Notes: a model not told the origin generated them from the letters alone. A stretch of DNA of 64,000 bases from Paenibacillus alvei DSM 29 (GCF_000293805.1 NZ_AMBZ01000001.1:331001-395000); one strand, 5' to 3'. Shown: positions 7,466-14,635, counted from the stretch's first letter. Translations and numbers: made by a program.

Positions 7466-7960
7466 TTATTTGCTCAACATATTCAGGGCTGTTCTTAACT
7501 TTTGAATCACTACATTAGTTGTTTCAACATCACCATTAGCAGCATCTGTCATCAACCCTAATACCTCATAAGCTTTCCTATCTAATGAAATTTTCTTATA
7601 TTCTAATGCGCTTTGAATATAGCTGTCGAAAGCTTCTTCAATGTTTTCTTTTTGTAGCAAATCCCCTTTAAGCTTATAGTAATGAGCAAGTTTTGAACGT
7701 TTGTCAGGAGTAGTACGATAATCTTCAATGGATCTTGTCATTTCGTTTTCATAGGTAATCAATTTTTCCGCTGCGGTGTTATTTTGTTTGAAAAGATATA
7801 TAAGCATAGTCAATGAATAGATGAGATTATATTCGGAGTGATTTTGCAAGTAATTTTCAAGTTGTAAAATGCCAAAATCGATATTTCCTGTTTTTGCACG
7901 TAAACATCCATTCATCAAATCAATGTTGTCTTTAATATAAGGGAAAGAATAATAGGGCAT
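7466..7960 (-). CDS. TPR receptor-like protein lacking a DNA-binding domain
   Basis: A 164-residue alpha-helical protein with TPR-like repeats (for example AKTGNIDFGILQLENYLQNH, SKLAHYYKLKGDLLQKENIE, EAFDSYIQSALEYKKISLDR). It resembles the C-terminal half of the RRNPP regulator at 10209-11501 in composition and length of repeats but has no helix-turn-helix. It begins 4 bp after the 89-residue membrane protein gene and is followed by a propeptide gene, so it is probably the peptide-binding half of a signalling pair. It may be a truncated regulator, or a receptor that acts by protein-protein contact as Rap proteins do. ATG at 7960 is the first available start, within a continuous operon. Confidence 0.6.
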   Translation of the reverse strand: MPYYSFPYIKDNIDLMNGCLRAKTGNIDFGILQLENYLQNHSEYNLIYSLTMLIYLFKQNNTAAEKLITYENEMTRSIEDYRTTPDKRSKLAHYYKLKGDLLQKENIEEAFDSYIQSALEYKKISLDRKAYEVLGLMTDAANGDVETTNVVIQKLRTALNMLSK

Positions 7961-7964
7961 CCTT

Positions 7965-8234
7965 TTATTCTGTATCAGGTTTAAAAATTACATACAGCAC
8001 ATAAACAATAAGTGTAGCGATACCCAATTCAAACAGCAACCTCAAATAGTTCAATTCGTAAGCTTCAAAGAATTCACCGACTTTTTGTTCGCTTTGCAAC
8101 TCCCACAGAGGAACATACTCCTTGAATTCATACTTCATTTCTCTGCCCCAAACTACTGTCACTGGAACTTTTAATACACCTAAAATTGTAATTACAATCA
8201 AATAGATGCTTAGAAAAATTCTCTTGATAAGCAA
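7965..8234 (-). CDS. Small membrane protein, two helices (89 aa)
   Basis: Not recognised. The 89 residues contain an N-terminal hydrophobic helix (IFLSIYLIVITILGVLKV), a central soluble acidic segment of about 40 residues, and a second helix (LLFELGIATLIVYVLYVIF), ending KPDTE. AGGAGG lies a few bases before the start. It leads the unit with the TPR protein and its propeptide and is divergent from the secreted protein gene at 8410, sharing the 175-bp control region that contains the palindromic box at 8362-8384. Confidence 0.6.
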   Translation of the reverse strand: MLIKRIFLSIYLIVITILGVLKVPVTVVWGREMKYEFKEYVPLWELQSEQKVGEFFEAYELNYLRLLFELGIATLIVYVLYVIFKPDTE

Positions 8235-8361
8235 ATACGGAACCTCCTAAAAATAGTTTAATGTCAATAATCGACATTTTGATTATTAAATCCTAAAAAA
8301 TATTTTAAATACCATCAATATTCGACAGACAGGCATTTGGGCATATGGTAAATTAAGATCA

Positions 8362-8384
8362 ACATTTAGGATTTTCCTAAATGT
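8362..8384. promoter_or_regulatory. Perfect palindromic box ACATTTAG-N7-CTAAATGT, copy 1
   Basis: A perfect inverted repeat (10-bp arms ACATTTAGGA/TCCTAAATGT around TTT) between the divergent genes at 8234 and 8410. The same half-sites with the same 7-bp spacing recur at 9545-9567. The nearest encoded candidate to bind it is the XRE-type RRNPP regulator at 10209-11501. Confidence 0.7.
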
Positions 8385-8409
8385 ATCAAATTATAGGAGG
8401 AATTAGAAG

Positions 8410-8913
8410 ATGAAAAAAGTATCTATTGCATCTGAGATGATCAAAAAAAGAGCAACAATCTTGTTTATGGTCGGAATTTTGTCTATCACAGCAGTGTTTT
8501 CGGTTGTCGGTTTTCCAAAATCAGCTTTTGCTAGTAGTGCATTGCAGGTTTGCTTGAATGAATTGCCACCATTTATGGGACCACCTGCACCTAATGTTTG
8601 TCCGTCAGAAACCGCTAAAGCTCCGACTGGTGTCAATGGCGAACTGGTTAAATTCAAAAAAGGAAATTACAAAGAGGATATGGCAACTGCTGCAATAGCC
8701 GCCGCCGCTTTATCCACTCTGTTGAAGGTTCCATATTCAACAATTCTAGCAGCCTTTAGTGCTGCTGCCGGATTCAATGCTAGTGATGTATACTATACCA
8801 AAGCGGATTACCGTGTTTGGGGTTATGGTACGTTTTCAGTTATAAGAATTTACTCCAACTCCACATATTCTAAAGTTCTTTCTATTTCCGAGCCTGCATG
8901 GACAGATTTGTAA
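8410..8913 (+). CDS. Secreted hypothetical protein with Ala-rich amphipathic segment
   Basis: A 167-residue protein with a clear signal peptide: basic N-terminus, hydrophobic core TILFMVGILSITAVFSVVG and a probable cleavage after AFA near residue 41. The mature N-terminus has two cysteines 16 residues apart in a proline-rich segment, then an alanine-rich helix (DMATAAIAAAALSTLLKV, STILAAFSAAAGF) and an aromatic beta-like C-terminus ending SEPAWTDL. Mature size is about 125 residues. AGGAGG lies nine bases before the ATG. The palindromic box ends 25 bp upstream, so peptide-responsive control is plausible. No family recognised; a secreted antimicrobial or membrane-active role is speculative. 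Confidence 0.75.
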   Translation: MKKVSIASEMIKKRATILFMVGILSITAVFSVVGFPKSAFASSALQVCLNELPPFMGPPAPNVCPSETAKAPTGVNGELVKFKKGNYKEDMATAAIAAAALSTLLKVPYSTILAAFSAAAGFNASDVYYTKADYRVWGYGTFSVIRIYSNSTYSKVLSISEPAWTDL

Positions 8914-8928
8914 TTTAATTGCATAGAG

Positions 8929-8974
8929 AAAAGAAGCGGAACATCCGTCTGGTTGACGATATTTCGCTTCTTTT
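8929..8974. terminator. Terminator after the secreted protein gene
   Basis: AAAAGAAGCG pairs with CGCTTCTTTT around a 26-nt loop just after the stop; it can serve both strands. Confidence 0.75.
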
Positions 8975-9011
8975 GTGACTTATATGATGAGGCATACTGG
9001 GATAATGTGGG

Positions 9012-9251
9012 CTATAAGGAAAAGATAACAGACAAAATTAAGAATGTAGCGAAGTTGATGGCATTATTTCTGTTTTTAAGATCAAGTAATCTGACGAAGA
9101 AAATGAGTGAGATTAAAAGGAAAAACCAAGAGAATTGTAGGCTATTATTTCCTGTAACAGAGACGACAGTAAATACAATCGCACCTAAAGTTACGATTAA
9201 TTCCAAAGAAAGATAAAGTTTGTTCCGGTTCTTATACGGATTAATAAACAC
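9012..9251 (-). CDS. Small membrane protein (79 aa), GTG start
   Basis: The open frame extends upstream to 9308, but AAGGAGG lies inside it and is correctly spaced from a GTG at 9251, so I place the start there (VFINPYKNRNKLY). The 79 residues contain about three hydrophobic helices (LSLELIVTLGAIVFTVVSV, FSWFFLLISLIFFVRLL, NFATFLILSVIFSL). It follows the 66-residue RHH-like gene by 31 bp and is probably co-transcribed from the promoter behind the palindromic box at 9545. No family recognised. Confidence 0.6.
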   Translation of the reverse strand: MFINPYKNRNKLYLSLELIVTLGAIVFTVVSVTGNNSLQFSWFFLLISLIFFVRLLDLKNRNNAINFATFLILSVIFSL

Positions 9252-9282
9252 TACATAATCCTCCTTCATAAAAATGTACTCT

Positions 9283-9483
9283 TTAGCCATTATGCCTTTG
9301 GTGTACATTTCTAATCAGCTTTTCATGCTCTACTAAACTTAAATTCCCTCGGTTAGCACGATAGAAATGATACAGATAATCGATTGCCTCTGATTCGTTT
9401 GATAATTTGAGTTCTTTTTTTACGAATACGAGTTGTTCTTTTACATGCCGATGCATTTTCGTCGTTGCGCGTTTATCCTGCAT
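9283..9483 (-). CDS. Small ribbon-helix-helix-like protein (66 aa)
   Basis: A 66-residue basic protein (VKEQLVFVKKELKLSNESEA, then IDYLYHFYRANRG) whose strand-helix-helix pattern and LKLSNESEAIDYL motif resemble CopG/Arc-type ribbon-helix-helix proteins. GGAGG lies eight bases before the ATG. A strong promoter (TTTACT-17-TATTAT) lies 30 bp upstream, with the palindromic box three bases above the -35. It probably heads a two-gene unit with the 79-residue membrane protein. DNA binding is inferred. Confidence 0.6.
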   Translation of the reverse strand: MQDKRATTKMHRHVKEQLVFVKKELKLSNESEAIDYLYHFYRANRGNLSLVEHEKLIRNVHQRHNG

Positions 9484-9512
9484 GTGATTTCCTCCAAAAT
9501 ATTCTTGTCTAC

Positions 9513-9541
9513 ATAATATACCATTTTGTCTACAAAGTAAA
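9513..9541 (-). promoter_or_regulatory. Promoter of the RHH-like gene
   Basis: Minus-strand -35 TTTACT (9541-9536) and -10 TATTAT (9518-9513) are 17 bp apart. Two direct repeats TTGTCTACA (9505-9513 and 9526-9534, 21 bp apart) overlap the region. Confidence 0.65.
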
Positions 9542-9544
9542 GGA

Positions 9545-9567
9545 ACATTTAGGTAAATTCTAAATGT
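9545..9567 (-). promoter_or_regulatory. Palindromic box ACATTTAG-N7-CTAAATGT, copy 2
   Basis: Same half-sites and 7-bp spacer as 8362-8384, with arms extended to AACATTTAG/CTAAATGTT. It ends three bases above the -35 hexamer at 9536-9541, a typical activator position. Confidence 0.7.
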
Positions 9568-9618
9568 TCATCTTAAAATAGTTGACGGGCATAAGGATGG
9601 AAAATCCAAATTTATTTC

Positions 9619-9692
9619 CCTTATTCTGAATAAGGTTTTTTTATTAAAAGGGTAACTTTGTGTTATTTTTTGTGAGACAAAGTTACCCTTTT
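9619..9692. terminator. Two adjacent terminator hairpins
   Basis: CCTTATT/AATAAGG followed by seven T at 9619-9642 (plus direction), and a 16-bp stem AAAAGGGTAACTTTGT pairing with ACAAAGTTACCCTTTT at 9646-9692, likely the end of the spo0E-like unit on the minus strand. Confidence 0.7.
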
Positions 9693-9807
9693 GCTAACTT
9701 AAATACACATATGTTTTCTGTGCCAGCAATGCTCTAACGTTCGTAATTAAAGTGAATATTGGGAGGTTCTATGAAGATGTTTGTTCGGAAATTGCTAGTT
9801 ACAAGTG

Positions 9808-9966
9808 TTAATTTCTTGATCGTCTCTTCTTCTGCATTTCTAGTATTAATCTATCTAGTTCTTGACTAATTTGAACCACTTCTTCGTCTGCAAATCCTCC
9901 CTTGTTCTCAACAATCTCGATTAACTTACTCCTTAGTTCAACAATTCTATTTTCTAAAGAATCAAT
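9808..9966 (-). CDS. Spo0E-like phosphatase (copy 2), apparent ATT start
   Basis: A 52-codon frame that aligns with copy 1 (5816-5983) along its length: DSLENRIVELRSKLIEIV, then FADEEVVQISQELDRLILEM with the SQELD signature. At the position of the copy 1 ATG this copy has ATT, with the same GAGGTG spacing upstream and an in-frame TGA three codons earlier, so no ATG, GTG or TTG start exists. Either ATT is used, as in a few bacterial genes, or the start codon has decayed and the gene is silent. The reading frame is otherwise intact, which argues for recent loss or real use. Confidence 0.65.
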   Translation of the reverse strand: MDSLENRIVELRSKLIEIVENKGGFADEEVVQISQELDRLILEMQKKRRSRN

Positions 9967-9979
9967 GACGGCTCACCTC

Positions 9980-10012
9980 ACGCACATTATCTCTCTTGAG
10001 TATAATGCACGT
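9980..10012 (-). promoter_or_regulatory. Inverted-repeat leader of spo0E-like copy 2
   Basis: Arms ACGCACATTAT and ATAATGCACGT with an 11-nt loop, in the same place and with the same 33-bp length as 5997-6029. Confidence 0.55.
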
Positions 10013-10065
10013 TCCAGTAAGAAATGATAAAAAATACCACTTCATCACATTGTCGAAAAATGAAA

Positions 10066-10087
10066 AGGAGCATCAAAGGATGCTCCT
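10066..10087 (-). terminator. Terminator of the RRNPP regulator-peptide operon
   Basis: AGGAGCATC pairs with GATGCTCCT around a 4-nt loop and is followed on the minus strand by a T-rich tract, eight bases after the propeptide stop. Confidence 0.8.
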
Positions 10088-10095
10088 AACACCAT

Positions 10096-10206
10096 TTACC
10101 ACGGGAATACGCTCCCTGATTCACCAGAGAGTGCCGCTACTGTTGTCACAAAGACCACTGTGTAAAGAAGGGACTTGGAATACAGGCTTTTGATTAAGTT
10201 TTTCAT
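10096..10206 (-). CDS. Exported signalling propeptide, Phr/AloC-like (36 aa)
   Basis: ATG at 10206 lies two bases after the regulator stop codon, and its RBS (GGAGGG) is inside the last codons of the regulator, so the two are translationally coupled. The 36-residue product has a basic N-terminus (MKNLIKSLYSKS), a hydrophobic segment (LLYTVVFVTTVAAL) and a tail SGESGSVFPW, the likely source of the mature peptide. A terminator follows immediately. Gene order, size and signal-like segment fit RRNPP pheromone precursors such as PapR, NprX and the AloC peptides of paenibacilli. Cleavage site and mature sequence are unknown. Confidence 0.82.
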   Translation of the reverse strand: MKNLIKSLYSKSLLYTVVFVTTVAALSGESGSVFPW

Positions 10207-10208
10207 GC

Positions 10209-11501
10209 TTAACCCTCCATTTCTTTAGCGCTTTGAATAAAATATTTACTCAACTTTTCAAATGTAGTTTGTGGGGAGACGCGGTGCTCTAAATTGATTC
10301 GCATAATCACATTAAGGCATTCTTTCTCTTTCTTAGTGTCGTTGACTTTGGAATACCATGAGGCACTTTCCACCATCAGTTCTATGCATTGTGCATAATC
10401 ACCTAGTGTTAAATAGCACTCCCCTTTGATTTTCAGTAAGTCTCCGTACATTGAACAGATAAAAGGATTATTAGAATTAGCAATAGGGACGATCTCTTTG
10501 CATTTGTCCAACGTATCCTTTATTCCTGTTTGGTTGTTTTGTTGTAAGTACAATTGAAGAAGTTGCCTGTATGCAGAAACTATGTGGGTATCGCTGCAAG
10601 TCTCAAGGAAGGGCAAAAGTATCTCTATTGCTTTTTCAGCGTCGCCTTTCTTGACGGCAAATTGTGCATCCATAAGGACAACATGCTCTTTAGTGTGCGG
10701 ATAATTTAGATAATTGAATTGTTTATACTGTATAGCGTACATCTCAGCCTCTTTATAATCCTCTATACAAAAGTTCGCGTCTCTAAGTATTCCAAGTGCA
10801 TATATTTTGTATGGACTTAGCCCATCCTCCTCCCCGAGTACTTTTTTACAGTGGTCAATGCTCTCCGTGTAAATTCTCAGATTAAAGGCATGGATACCTA
10901 GCTTATAGTATAGCTCAATCCGATCATTTTTTGGTAAGAACTCAATGTAGTGAAGAATATATTTTCCACTGTAGTAAGTTTCCTTTAATTTGCTGAAATC
11001 GTTTCGTTCAATAAGATACAGTTGGTACAAACCTTTTGCAATATAGGGCATGATTCCATGTGAACGTGAGTAGTCGATGATGAGGTTATACAGTGATAGT
11101 TTGATGGAGGTGTCTTCAATGGAGCCGATGTGTTGATATAGCTTTTCGGTTAAATCTAAGCTATCTTCATTTGGCGCTTCGAGGTATTTTGTTGCTACCT
11201 TCTTAACAAGTTCAGCACTACTTCCTTCTGCAATCGCTGTTTGGAGCATACTCAGTAACATCTCAGCCCTTTTCTCAATCACAGCATAATAATCAACCAA
11301 TGTTTCAAAGGGGATATTCAATGCAGAAGTCAACGAATGTACACACGAAAACTCTGGGCGCTTTACTTCGTCATTTTCGATTCTTGATATCGTCCCTCTA
11401 GGAACGCCTGATAATTCTGACAATTGAGTGATCGTCATATTTAATGAGCGCCTTGTATCTTGGATTAGTTCACCGATTGTTGTAATGATCGATGCGTCCA
11501 A
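10209..11501 (-). CDS. RRNPP-family transcriptional regulator (XRE HTH plus TPR)
   Basis: About 430 residues. The N-terminus is an XRE helix-turn-helix (GELIQDTRRSLNMTITQLSE, LSGVPRGTISRIENDE) and the rest is a string of TPR helices (for example YKLGIHAFNLRIYTESIDHC, AIEILLPFLETC, CSMYGDLLKIKGECYLTLGD). This is the architecture of PlcR, NprR and AloR peptide-sensing regulators. The upstream ATG at 11507 sits one base after AAGGAGGG, so I prefer the TTG at 11501, with seven-base spacing. The promoter is at 11535-11563, and the cognate propeptide gene is coupled to its 3' end. It probably binds the palindromic boxes at 8362 and 9545 in response to the re-imported peptide; that link is inference. 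Confidence 0.88.
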   Translation of the reverse strand: MDASIITTIGELIQDTRRSLNMTITQLSELSGVPRGTISRIENDEVKRPEFSCVHSLTSALNIPFETLVDYYAVIEKRAEMLLSMLQTAIAEGSSAELVKKVATKYLEAPNEDSLDLTEKLYQHIGSIEDTSIKLSLYNLIIDYSRSHGIMPYIAKGLYQLYLIERNDFSKLKETYYSGKYILHYIEFLPKNDRIELYYKLGIHAFNLRIYTESIDHCKKVLGEEDGLSPYKIYALGILRDANFCIEDYKEAEMYAIQYKQFNYLNYPHTKEHVVLMDAQFAVKKGDAEKAIEILLPFLETCSDTHIVSAYRQLLQLYLQQNNQTGIKDTLDKCKEIVPIANSNNPFICSMYGDLLKIKGECYLTLGDYAQCIELMVESASWYSKVNDTKKEKECLNVIMRINLEHRVSPQTTFEKLSKYFIQSAKEMEG

Positions 11502-11534
11502 TACCATCCCTCCTTCTAAAAATACACCACCTAT

Positions 11535-11563
11535 ATTTTACCGTATTGTGAAGGACATGTAAA
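11535..11563 (-). promoter_or_regulatory. Promoter of the RRNPP regulator
   Basis: Minus-strand TTTACA (11563-11558) and TAAAAT (11540-11535) with a 17-bp spacer, about 30 bp before the RBS. Confidence 0.7.
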
Positions 11564-11686
11564 TTGAGAATGATATTATGAGGTGAAAATAACTTAAAAG
11601 GAGTGCGAAAATAAACTGGTACCCATTGACTGGACACTTTAGAAAGAAAGATGTTCAGGCTGTGGATATCTTTCGTATTCTCACAT

Positions 11687-11825
11687 CCCAATGGGCAGCC
11701 TTTTCACCATGAAATGGCCACGCTCTCCGATCTGCTGATAAAATTTGAATCGTTGTTTACATCTAATTTAGTACAAGGACATTAAAGAAGACGCCTAGGA
11801 TATTCCTGGCGTCTTCTGATTACTT
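11687..11825 (+). pseudogene. Tyrosine integrase remnant A (internally deleted)
   Basis: Plus-strand sequence beginning CAATGGGCAGCCTTTTCACC and ending in a terminator stem (AGAAGACGCC/GGCGTCTTCT) closely matches the integrase remnant at 22237-22566, but about 190 bp encoding the HxxR catalytic segment are deleted. About 100 bp of shared downstream sequence leads to the rlmCD-tail core at 11922. Confidence 0.7.
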
Positions 11826-11921
11826 GGGCTGATCTCCGATCAATTTTCACATCAAATTTACATCAATTATGTTCCTCGATTTCTGTACTACTTCTAATAT
11901 TTAATTTCTGTTTCAAGCAAT

Positions 11922-11938
11922 CGACTCCACATGCGTCG
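11922..11938. repeat. rlmCD-tail attachment core, copy A
   Basis: CGACTCCACATGCGTCG, identical to 19266-19282 and two transitions from 22725-22741. On the minus strand it reads STHVESIA then stop, a truncated RlmCD C-terminus (the intact gene has QTTHVESVA). Confidence 0.65.
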
Positions 11939-11978
11939 AATGTTCAGTGAGAGCAACCCTGACACCACATATTTATTA

Positions 11979-12545
11979 TTATAACGTACTTCGCCGTAGT
12001 TCATAAAAATATTGCACAATGGGATGCTTTACCTTCATCTTCTCAGCCATGTTTAAAATCCGCTTTTTTCCAACTCGTCTATCCACCAAAGCCAGAATAT
12101 TCAATAAGATATCATCGCTCTCTATGCTTTCCTCTATAGAAATGGATAAAAACTTACTTGCTGTAACGACAAAATTTGATTTACTTAATGATGACTGTGC
12201 TGACAAAAGCTCTTTTGCATATCCGGACATTTTTCTACTTCTAGCAATTACGATTAGACGATCCTCGGGAGCGCCCTTGGTATCCTTTCTGACCGCTTCA
12301 ATTTCTTCATTGCTGATCGGAATTTGGATATCTGAATCATTCTTAATTTCCTGCTCCGTTTGATACCATTTGATTAAGCTCGTTTTATCACTCATATTGA
12401 ATACATTCTTTTTATCTACCGAAATATAACAAATACCTGCTTTATCAGGTGAATAACGGTAACCTGTTGCTCGGTATTCAACCCTTCCATGTAACGCAGG
12501 ACAGAGAAAGCTCTCCAGTTGTTGCTTCAATTTGCTCCAGGACAT
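11979..12545 (-). CDS. Conserved hypothetical protein, SF0329-like
   Basis: A 188-residue soluble protein with no signal or membrane segment. The N-terminus (SWSKLKQQLESFLCPALHGR, then VEYRATGYRYSPDK) matches my recollection of a small conserved family annotated SF0329, in which the first half forms a compact domain with a conserved Cys-Pro and a YRYSPD motif. The C-terminal half is helical with a basic SRKMSGYAKELLSAQSSL segment. It is the first gene inside attachment copy A and shows no operon partner. No function can be assigned from sequence. Confidence 0.6.
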   Translation of the reverse strand: MSWSKLKQQLESFLCPALHGRVEYRATGYRYSPDKAGICYISVDKKNVFNMSDKTSLIKWYQTEQEIKNDSDIQIPISNEEIEAVRKDTKGAPEDRLIVIARSRKMSGYAKELLSAQSSLSKSNFVVTASKFLSISIEESIESDDILLNILALVDRRVGKKRILNMAEKMKVKHPIVQYFYELRRSTL

Positions 12546-12648
12546 GTAATCCCCCTATATTCTACTAGAATTCCTTCCCCCATATTATCACATCTTTATT
12601 CGATTTTTAGTACGTGTATATTGCGAATGTCAGAAAAGGCTGGACGCC

Positions 12649-12681
12649 AAAAAGCCGCCTCCCTTATCGGAGAGGCAGCTC
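12649..12681 (-). terminator. Terminator of the phosphonate operon
   Basis: On the minus strand GCTGCCTCTCC pairs with GGGAGGCGGC, followed by TTTTT, 40 bp after the phnX stop. Confidence 0.8.
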
Positions 12682-12720
12682 GTTCTATTACAACCCGTAC
12701 TCAACCCATTCCATATTCCT

Positions 12721-13539
12721 TTATTTCAAACACCCCGGTCTCTTTCCATCCGAGATCAACTGATTGATCGCTTCGATTAATTGCGGAAGCTCACGCATCG
12801 TATCAATTGCAAAATCTGCACCATATTGCATAAAGTTTTGCTTTGTCTTCGAGATCATCTCGGCTTTTTCCGCCTCGGATAGGCCTTCGAATTGCGCTTG
12901 GTTGAGTCCCATCTCGGAGCTGCCGACAGCAACACCAACCGACCACACTCCAGCATCGACTCCCTCTTTCACATCCGATGCCGTGTCGCCCACTTTGACC
13001 ACTTTCCAGCATGCGGAGAGCTTAAGCTCCTCCATATTGCGATGGATCATGTAAGGGTATGGTCTGCCATAAGAATCCGTTTCACTAGGTGTGACCAGAT
13101 GATCGGGACTGTACCCCTTTTCCTTCGCGATAGGTACGATCACATCCATCATGGTGCGGGTATAGCCCGTTGAAGATCCAAACTTCAATCCTTGCGCTCG
13201 TAAGGTTTCTACGGTATCCACTACACCTGGAATCGGATCTGTGTATTCAGCTAGCGAGGACATTAACGCAGGCTCAAATGCCGCATAGAGCTGCTCTACA
13301 TCCTGTTCTGTAAATGGCTTGCCATACTGGTCTTCCCATAATGCTGAAACTCTGGGCATCGACAGCATCGCCCGGATATGATCGATTTTCAGCATCCCCA
13401 TAGGTGCTCTAGCCTCATCCATTTTTACCTCGATACCTGCCTGCTTGAAGATATCGATGAATACATTCACAGGTGCAAAACATCCGAAATCGATGGTCGT
13501 ACCCGCCCAATCCAATATGATTCCTTCTACTTTATTCAT
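12721..13539 (-). CDS. phnX: Phosphonoacetaldehyde hydrolase
   Basis: A 272-residue HAD-superfamily enzyme. Motif I is ILDWAGTTIDFGC (nucleophile Asp and the AGTT variant specific to phosphonatases). The cap region carries the lysine that forms a Schiff base with the substrate (within MGMLKIDHIRAM). Later motifs include GSSTGYTR (motif II region), WKVVKVGDTASDVKEGVDAG (motifs III and IV). It cleaves phosphonoacetaldehyde to acetaldehyde and phosphate, the second step of 2-aminoethylphosphonate degradation. The gene overlaps the end of phnW by 8 bp and is the last gene of the operon. Confidence 0.95.
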   Translation of the reverse strand: MNKVEGIILDWAGTTIDFGCFAPVNVFIDIFKQAGIEVKMDEARAPMGMLKIDHIRAMLSMPRVSALWEDQYGKPFTEQDVEQLYAAFEPALMSSLAEYTDPIPGVVDTVETLRAQGLKFGSSTGYTRTMMDVIVPIAKEKGYSPDHLVTPSETDSYGRPYPYMIHRNMEELKLSACWKVVKVGDTASDVKEGVDAGVWSVGVAVGSSEMGLNQAQFEGLSEAEKAEMISKTKQNFMQYGADFAIDTMRELPQLIEAINQLISDGKRPGCLK

Positions 13540-14635
13540 GGTTGCAATGCTCCTTCATATATTGCTCAATAATACGGCATAACTGATCAATGTCTTCCTC
13601 ATAGATTTCCCCGATGTTCCCAATACGGAACGTATCCAAATTCGTCAACTTCCCTGGATAAATAACATAGCCTCTTGCTTTCACATATTGATAGAATTCG
13701 GCGAATTGAAATTGTTCGTTTGGAAACAGAAAGGTCGTAATAATTGGCGACTGGAAGTCCGCTCTAATGTAAGCTGTCATGCCAACCTTCGCAAGTCTCT
13801 CCCTGAGCAGCAGGTTATTATGCTGATAGCGAGCTTGTCTTGCTGCGACTCCACCTTCTTCTTGCAGTTCATCCAACGCCTTGGAGAATGCAGCAACGAC
13901 ATGGGTCGGCGAGGTAAAACGCCATTTTCCGTCCTTGTCCATACAATTCCATTGATCATACAAATCAAGAGCCAAGCTGCGCGCAATCCCTTGACATTGC
14001 TGCAATTGATCAAGCTTAGCAATAACAAAACCAAAGCCAGGAACACCTTGAATGCATTTGTTCGCACTGCTGATTACATAATCAATATGAAGACCAGCAA
14101 CATCGATCTCAATACCGCCAAAGCTGCTCATCGCATCCACAATGAACGTTTTTCCATAAGCTTTTGCCAGCTTCGAGACCCTATCAATCGGATTCAGGAT
14201 CCCTGTAGTTGTCTCGCAGTGAACCATTGCAATATGCGTAATCTCTGGATCAGCTTCAAGCATGACCCCCAGTTCCGTCATATCCGGATACTTATCATAG
14301 TCTGCCTTATGCTCGACATACGACAGCCCTATCACTTGTGCCATCTGTATCATGCGTTCCCCATAAGCGCCGTTGGAGATGATTAGAACCTTATGTTCTG
14401 GGGCAATCACGGATGTCAACACCGATTCCACGGCAAAGGTTCCGCTGCCCTGCATCAATACAACTGTATACTGTTCCGAATCCACTCCTGCAATCATCAA
14501 TAACTGGGATCTTATTTTCTGCGTAATCGATTTATAATCATCATCCCACGTGCAGCGATCAAGCAACATTTCATGCTTAACGGATCGGGTCGTTGTTAAC
14601 GGCCCTGGGGTCAATAATTTGTAGTTATTCATCAT
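13532..14635 (-). CDS. phnW: 2-aminoethylphosphonate--pyruvate transaminase
   Basis: A 367-residue class V PLP aminotransferase. The N-terminus LLTPGPLTTTRSVKHEML is the PhnW signature, and the PLP-binding lysine lies in VISSANKCIQGVPGFGFVIA near residue 193, with an upstream FIVDAMSSFGGIE strand. It converts 2-aminoethylphosphonate and pyruvate to phosphonoacetaldehyde and alanine, feeding PhnX encoded immediately downstream. Two adjacent ATG codons open the frame, preceded by GGGGAG. It lies 23 bp after the substrate-binding protein gene, in one operon with the transporter. Confidence 0.95.
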   Translation of the reverse strand: MMNNYKLLTPGPLTTTRSVKHEMLLDRCTWDDDYKSITQKIRSQLLMIAGVDSEQYTVVLMQGSGTFAVESVLTSVIAPEHKVLIISNGAYGERMIQMAQVIGLSYVEHKADYDKYPDMTELGVMLEADPEITHIAMVHCETTTGILNPIDRVSKLAKAYGKTFIVDAMSSFGGIEIDVAGLHIDYVISSANKCIQGVPGFGFVIAKLDQLQQCQGIARSLALDLYDQWNCMDKDGKWRFTSPTHVVAAFSKALDELQEEGGVAARQARYQHNNLLLRERLAKVGMTAYIRADFQSPIITTFLFPNEQFQFAEFYQYVKARGYVIYPGKLTNLDTFRIGNIGEIYEEDIDQLCRIIEQYMKEHCNHE

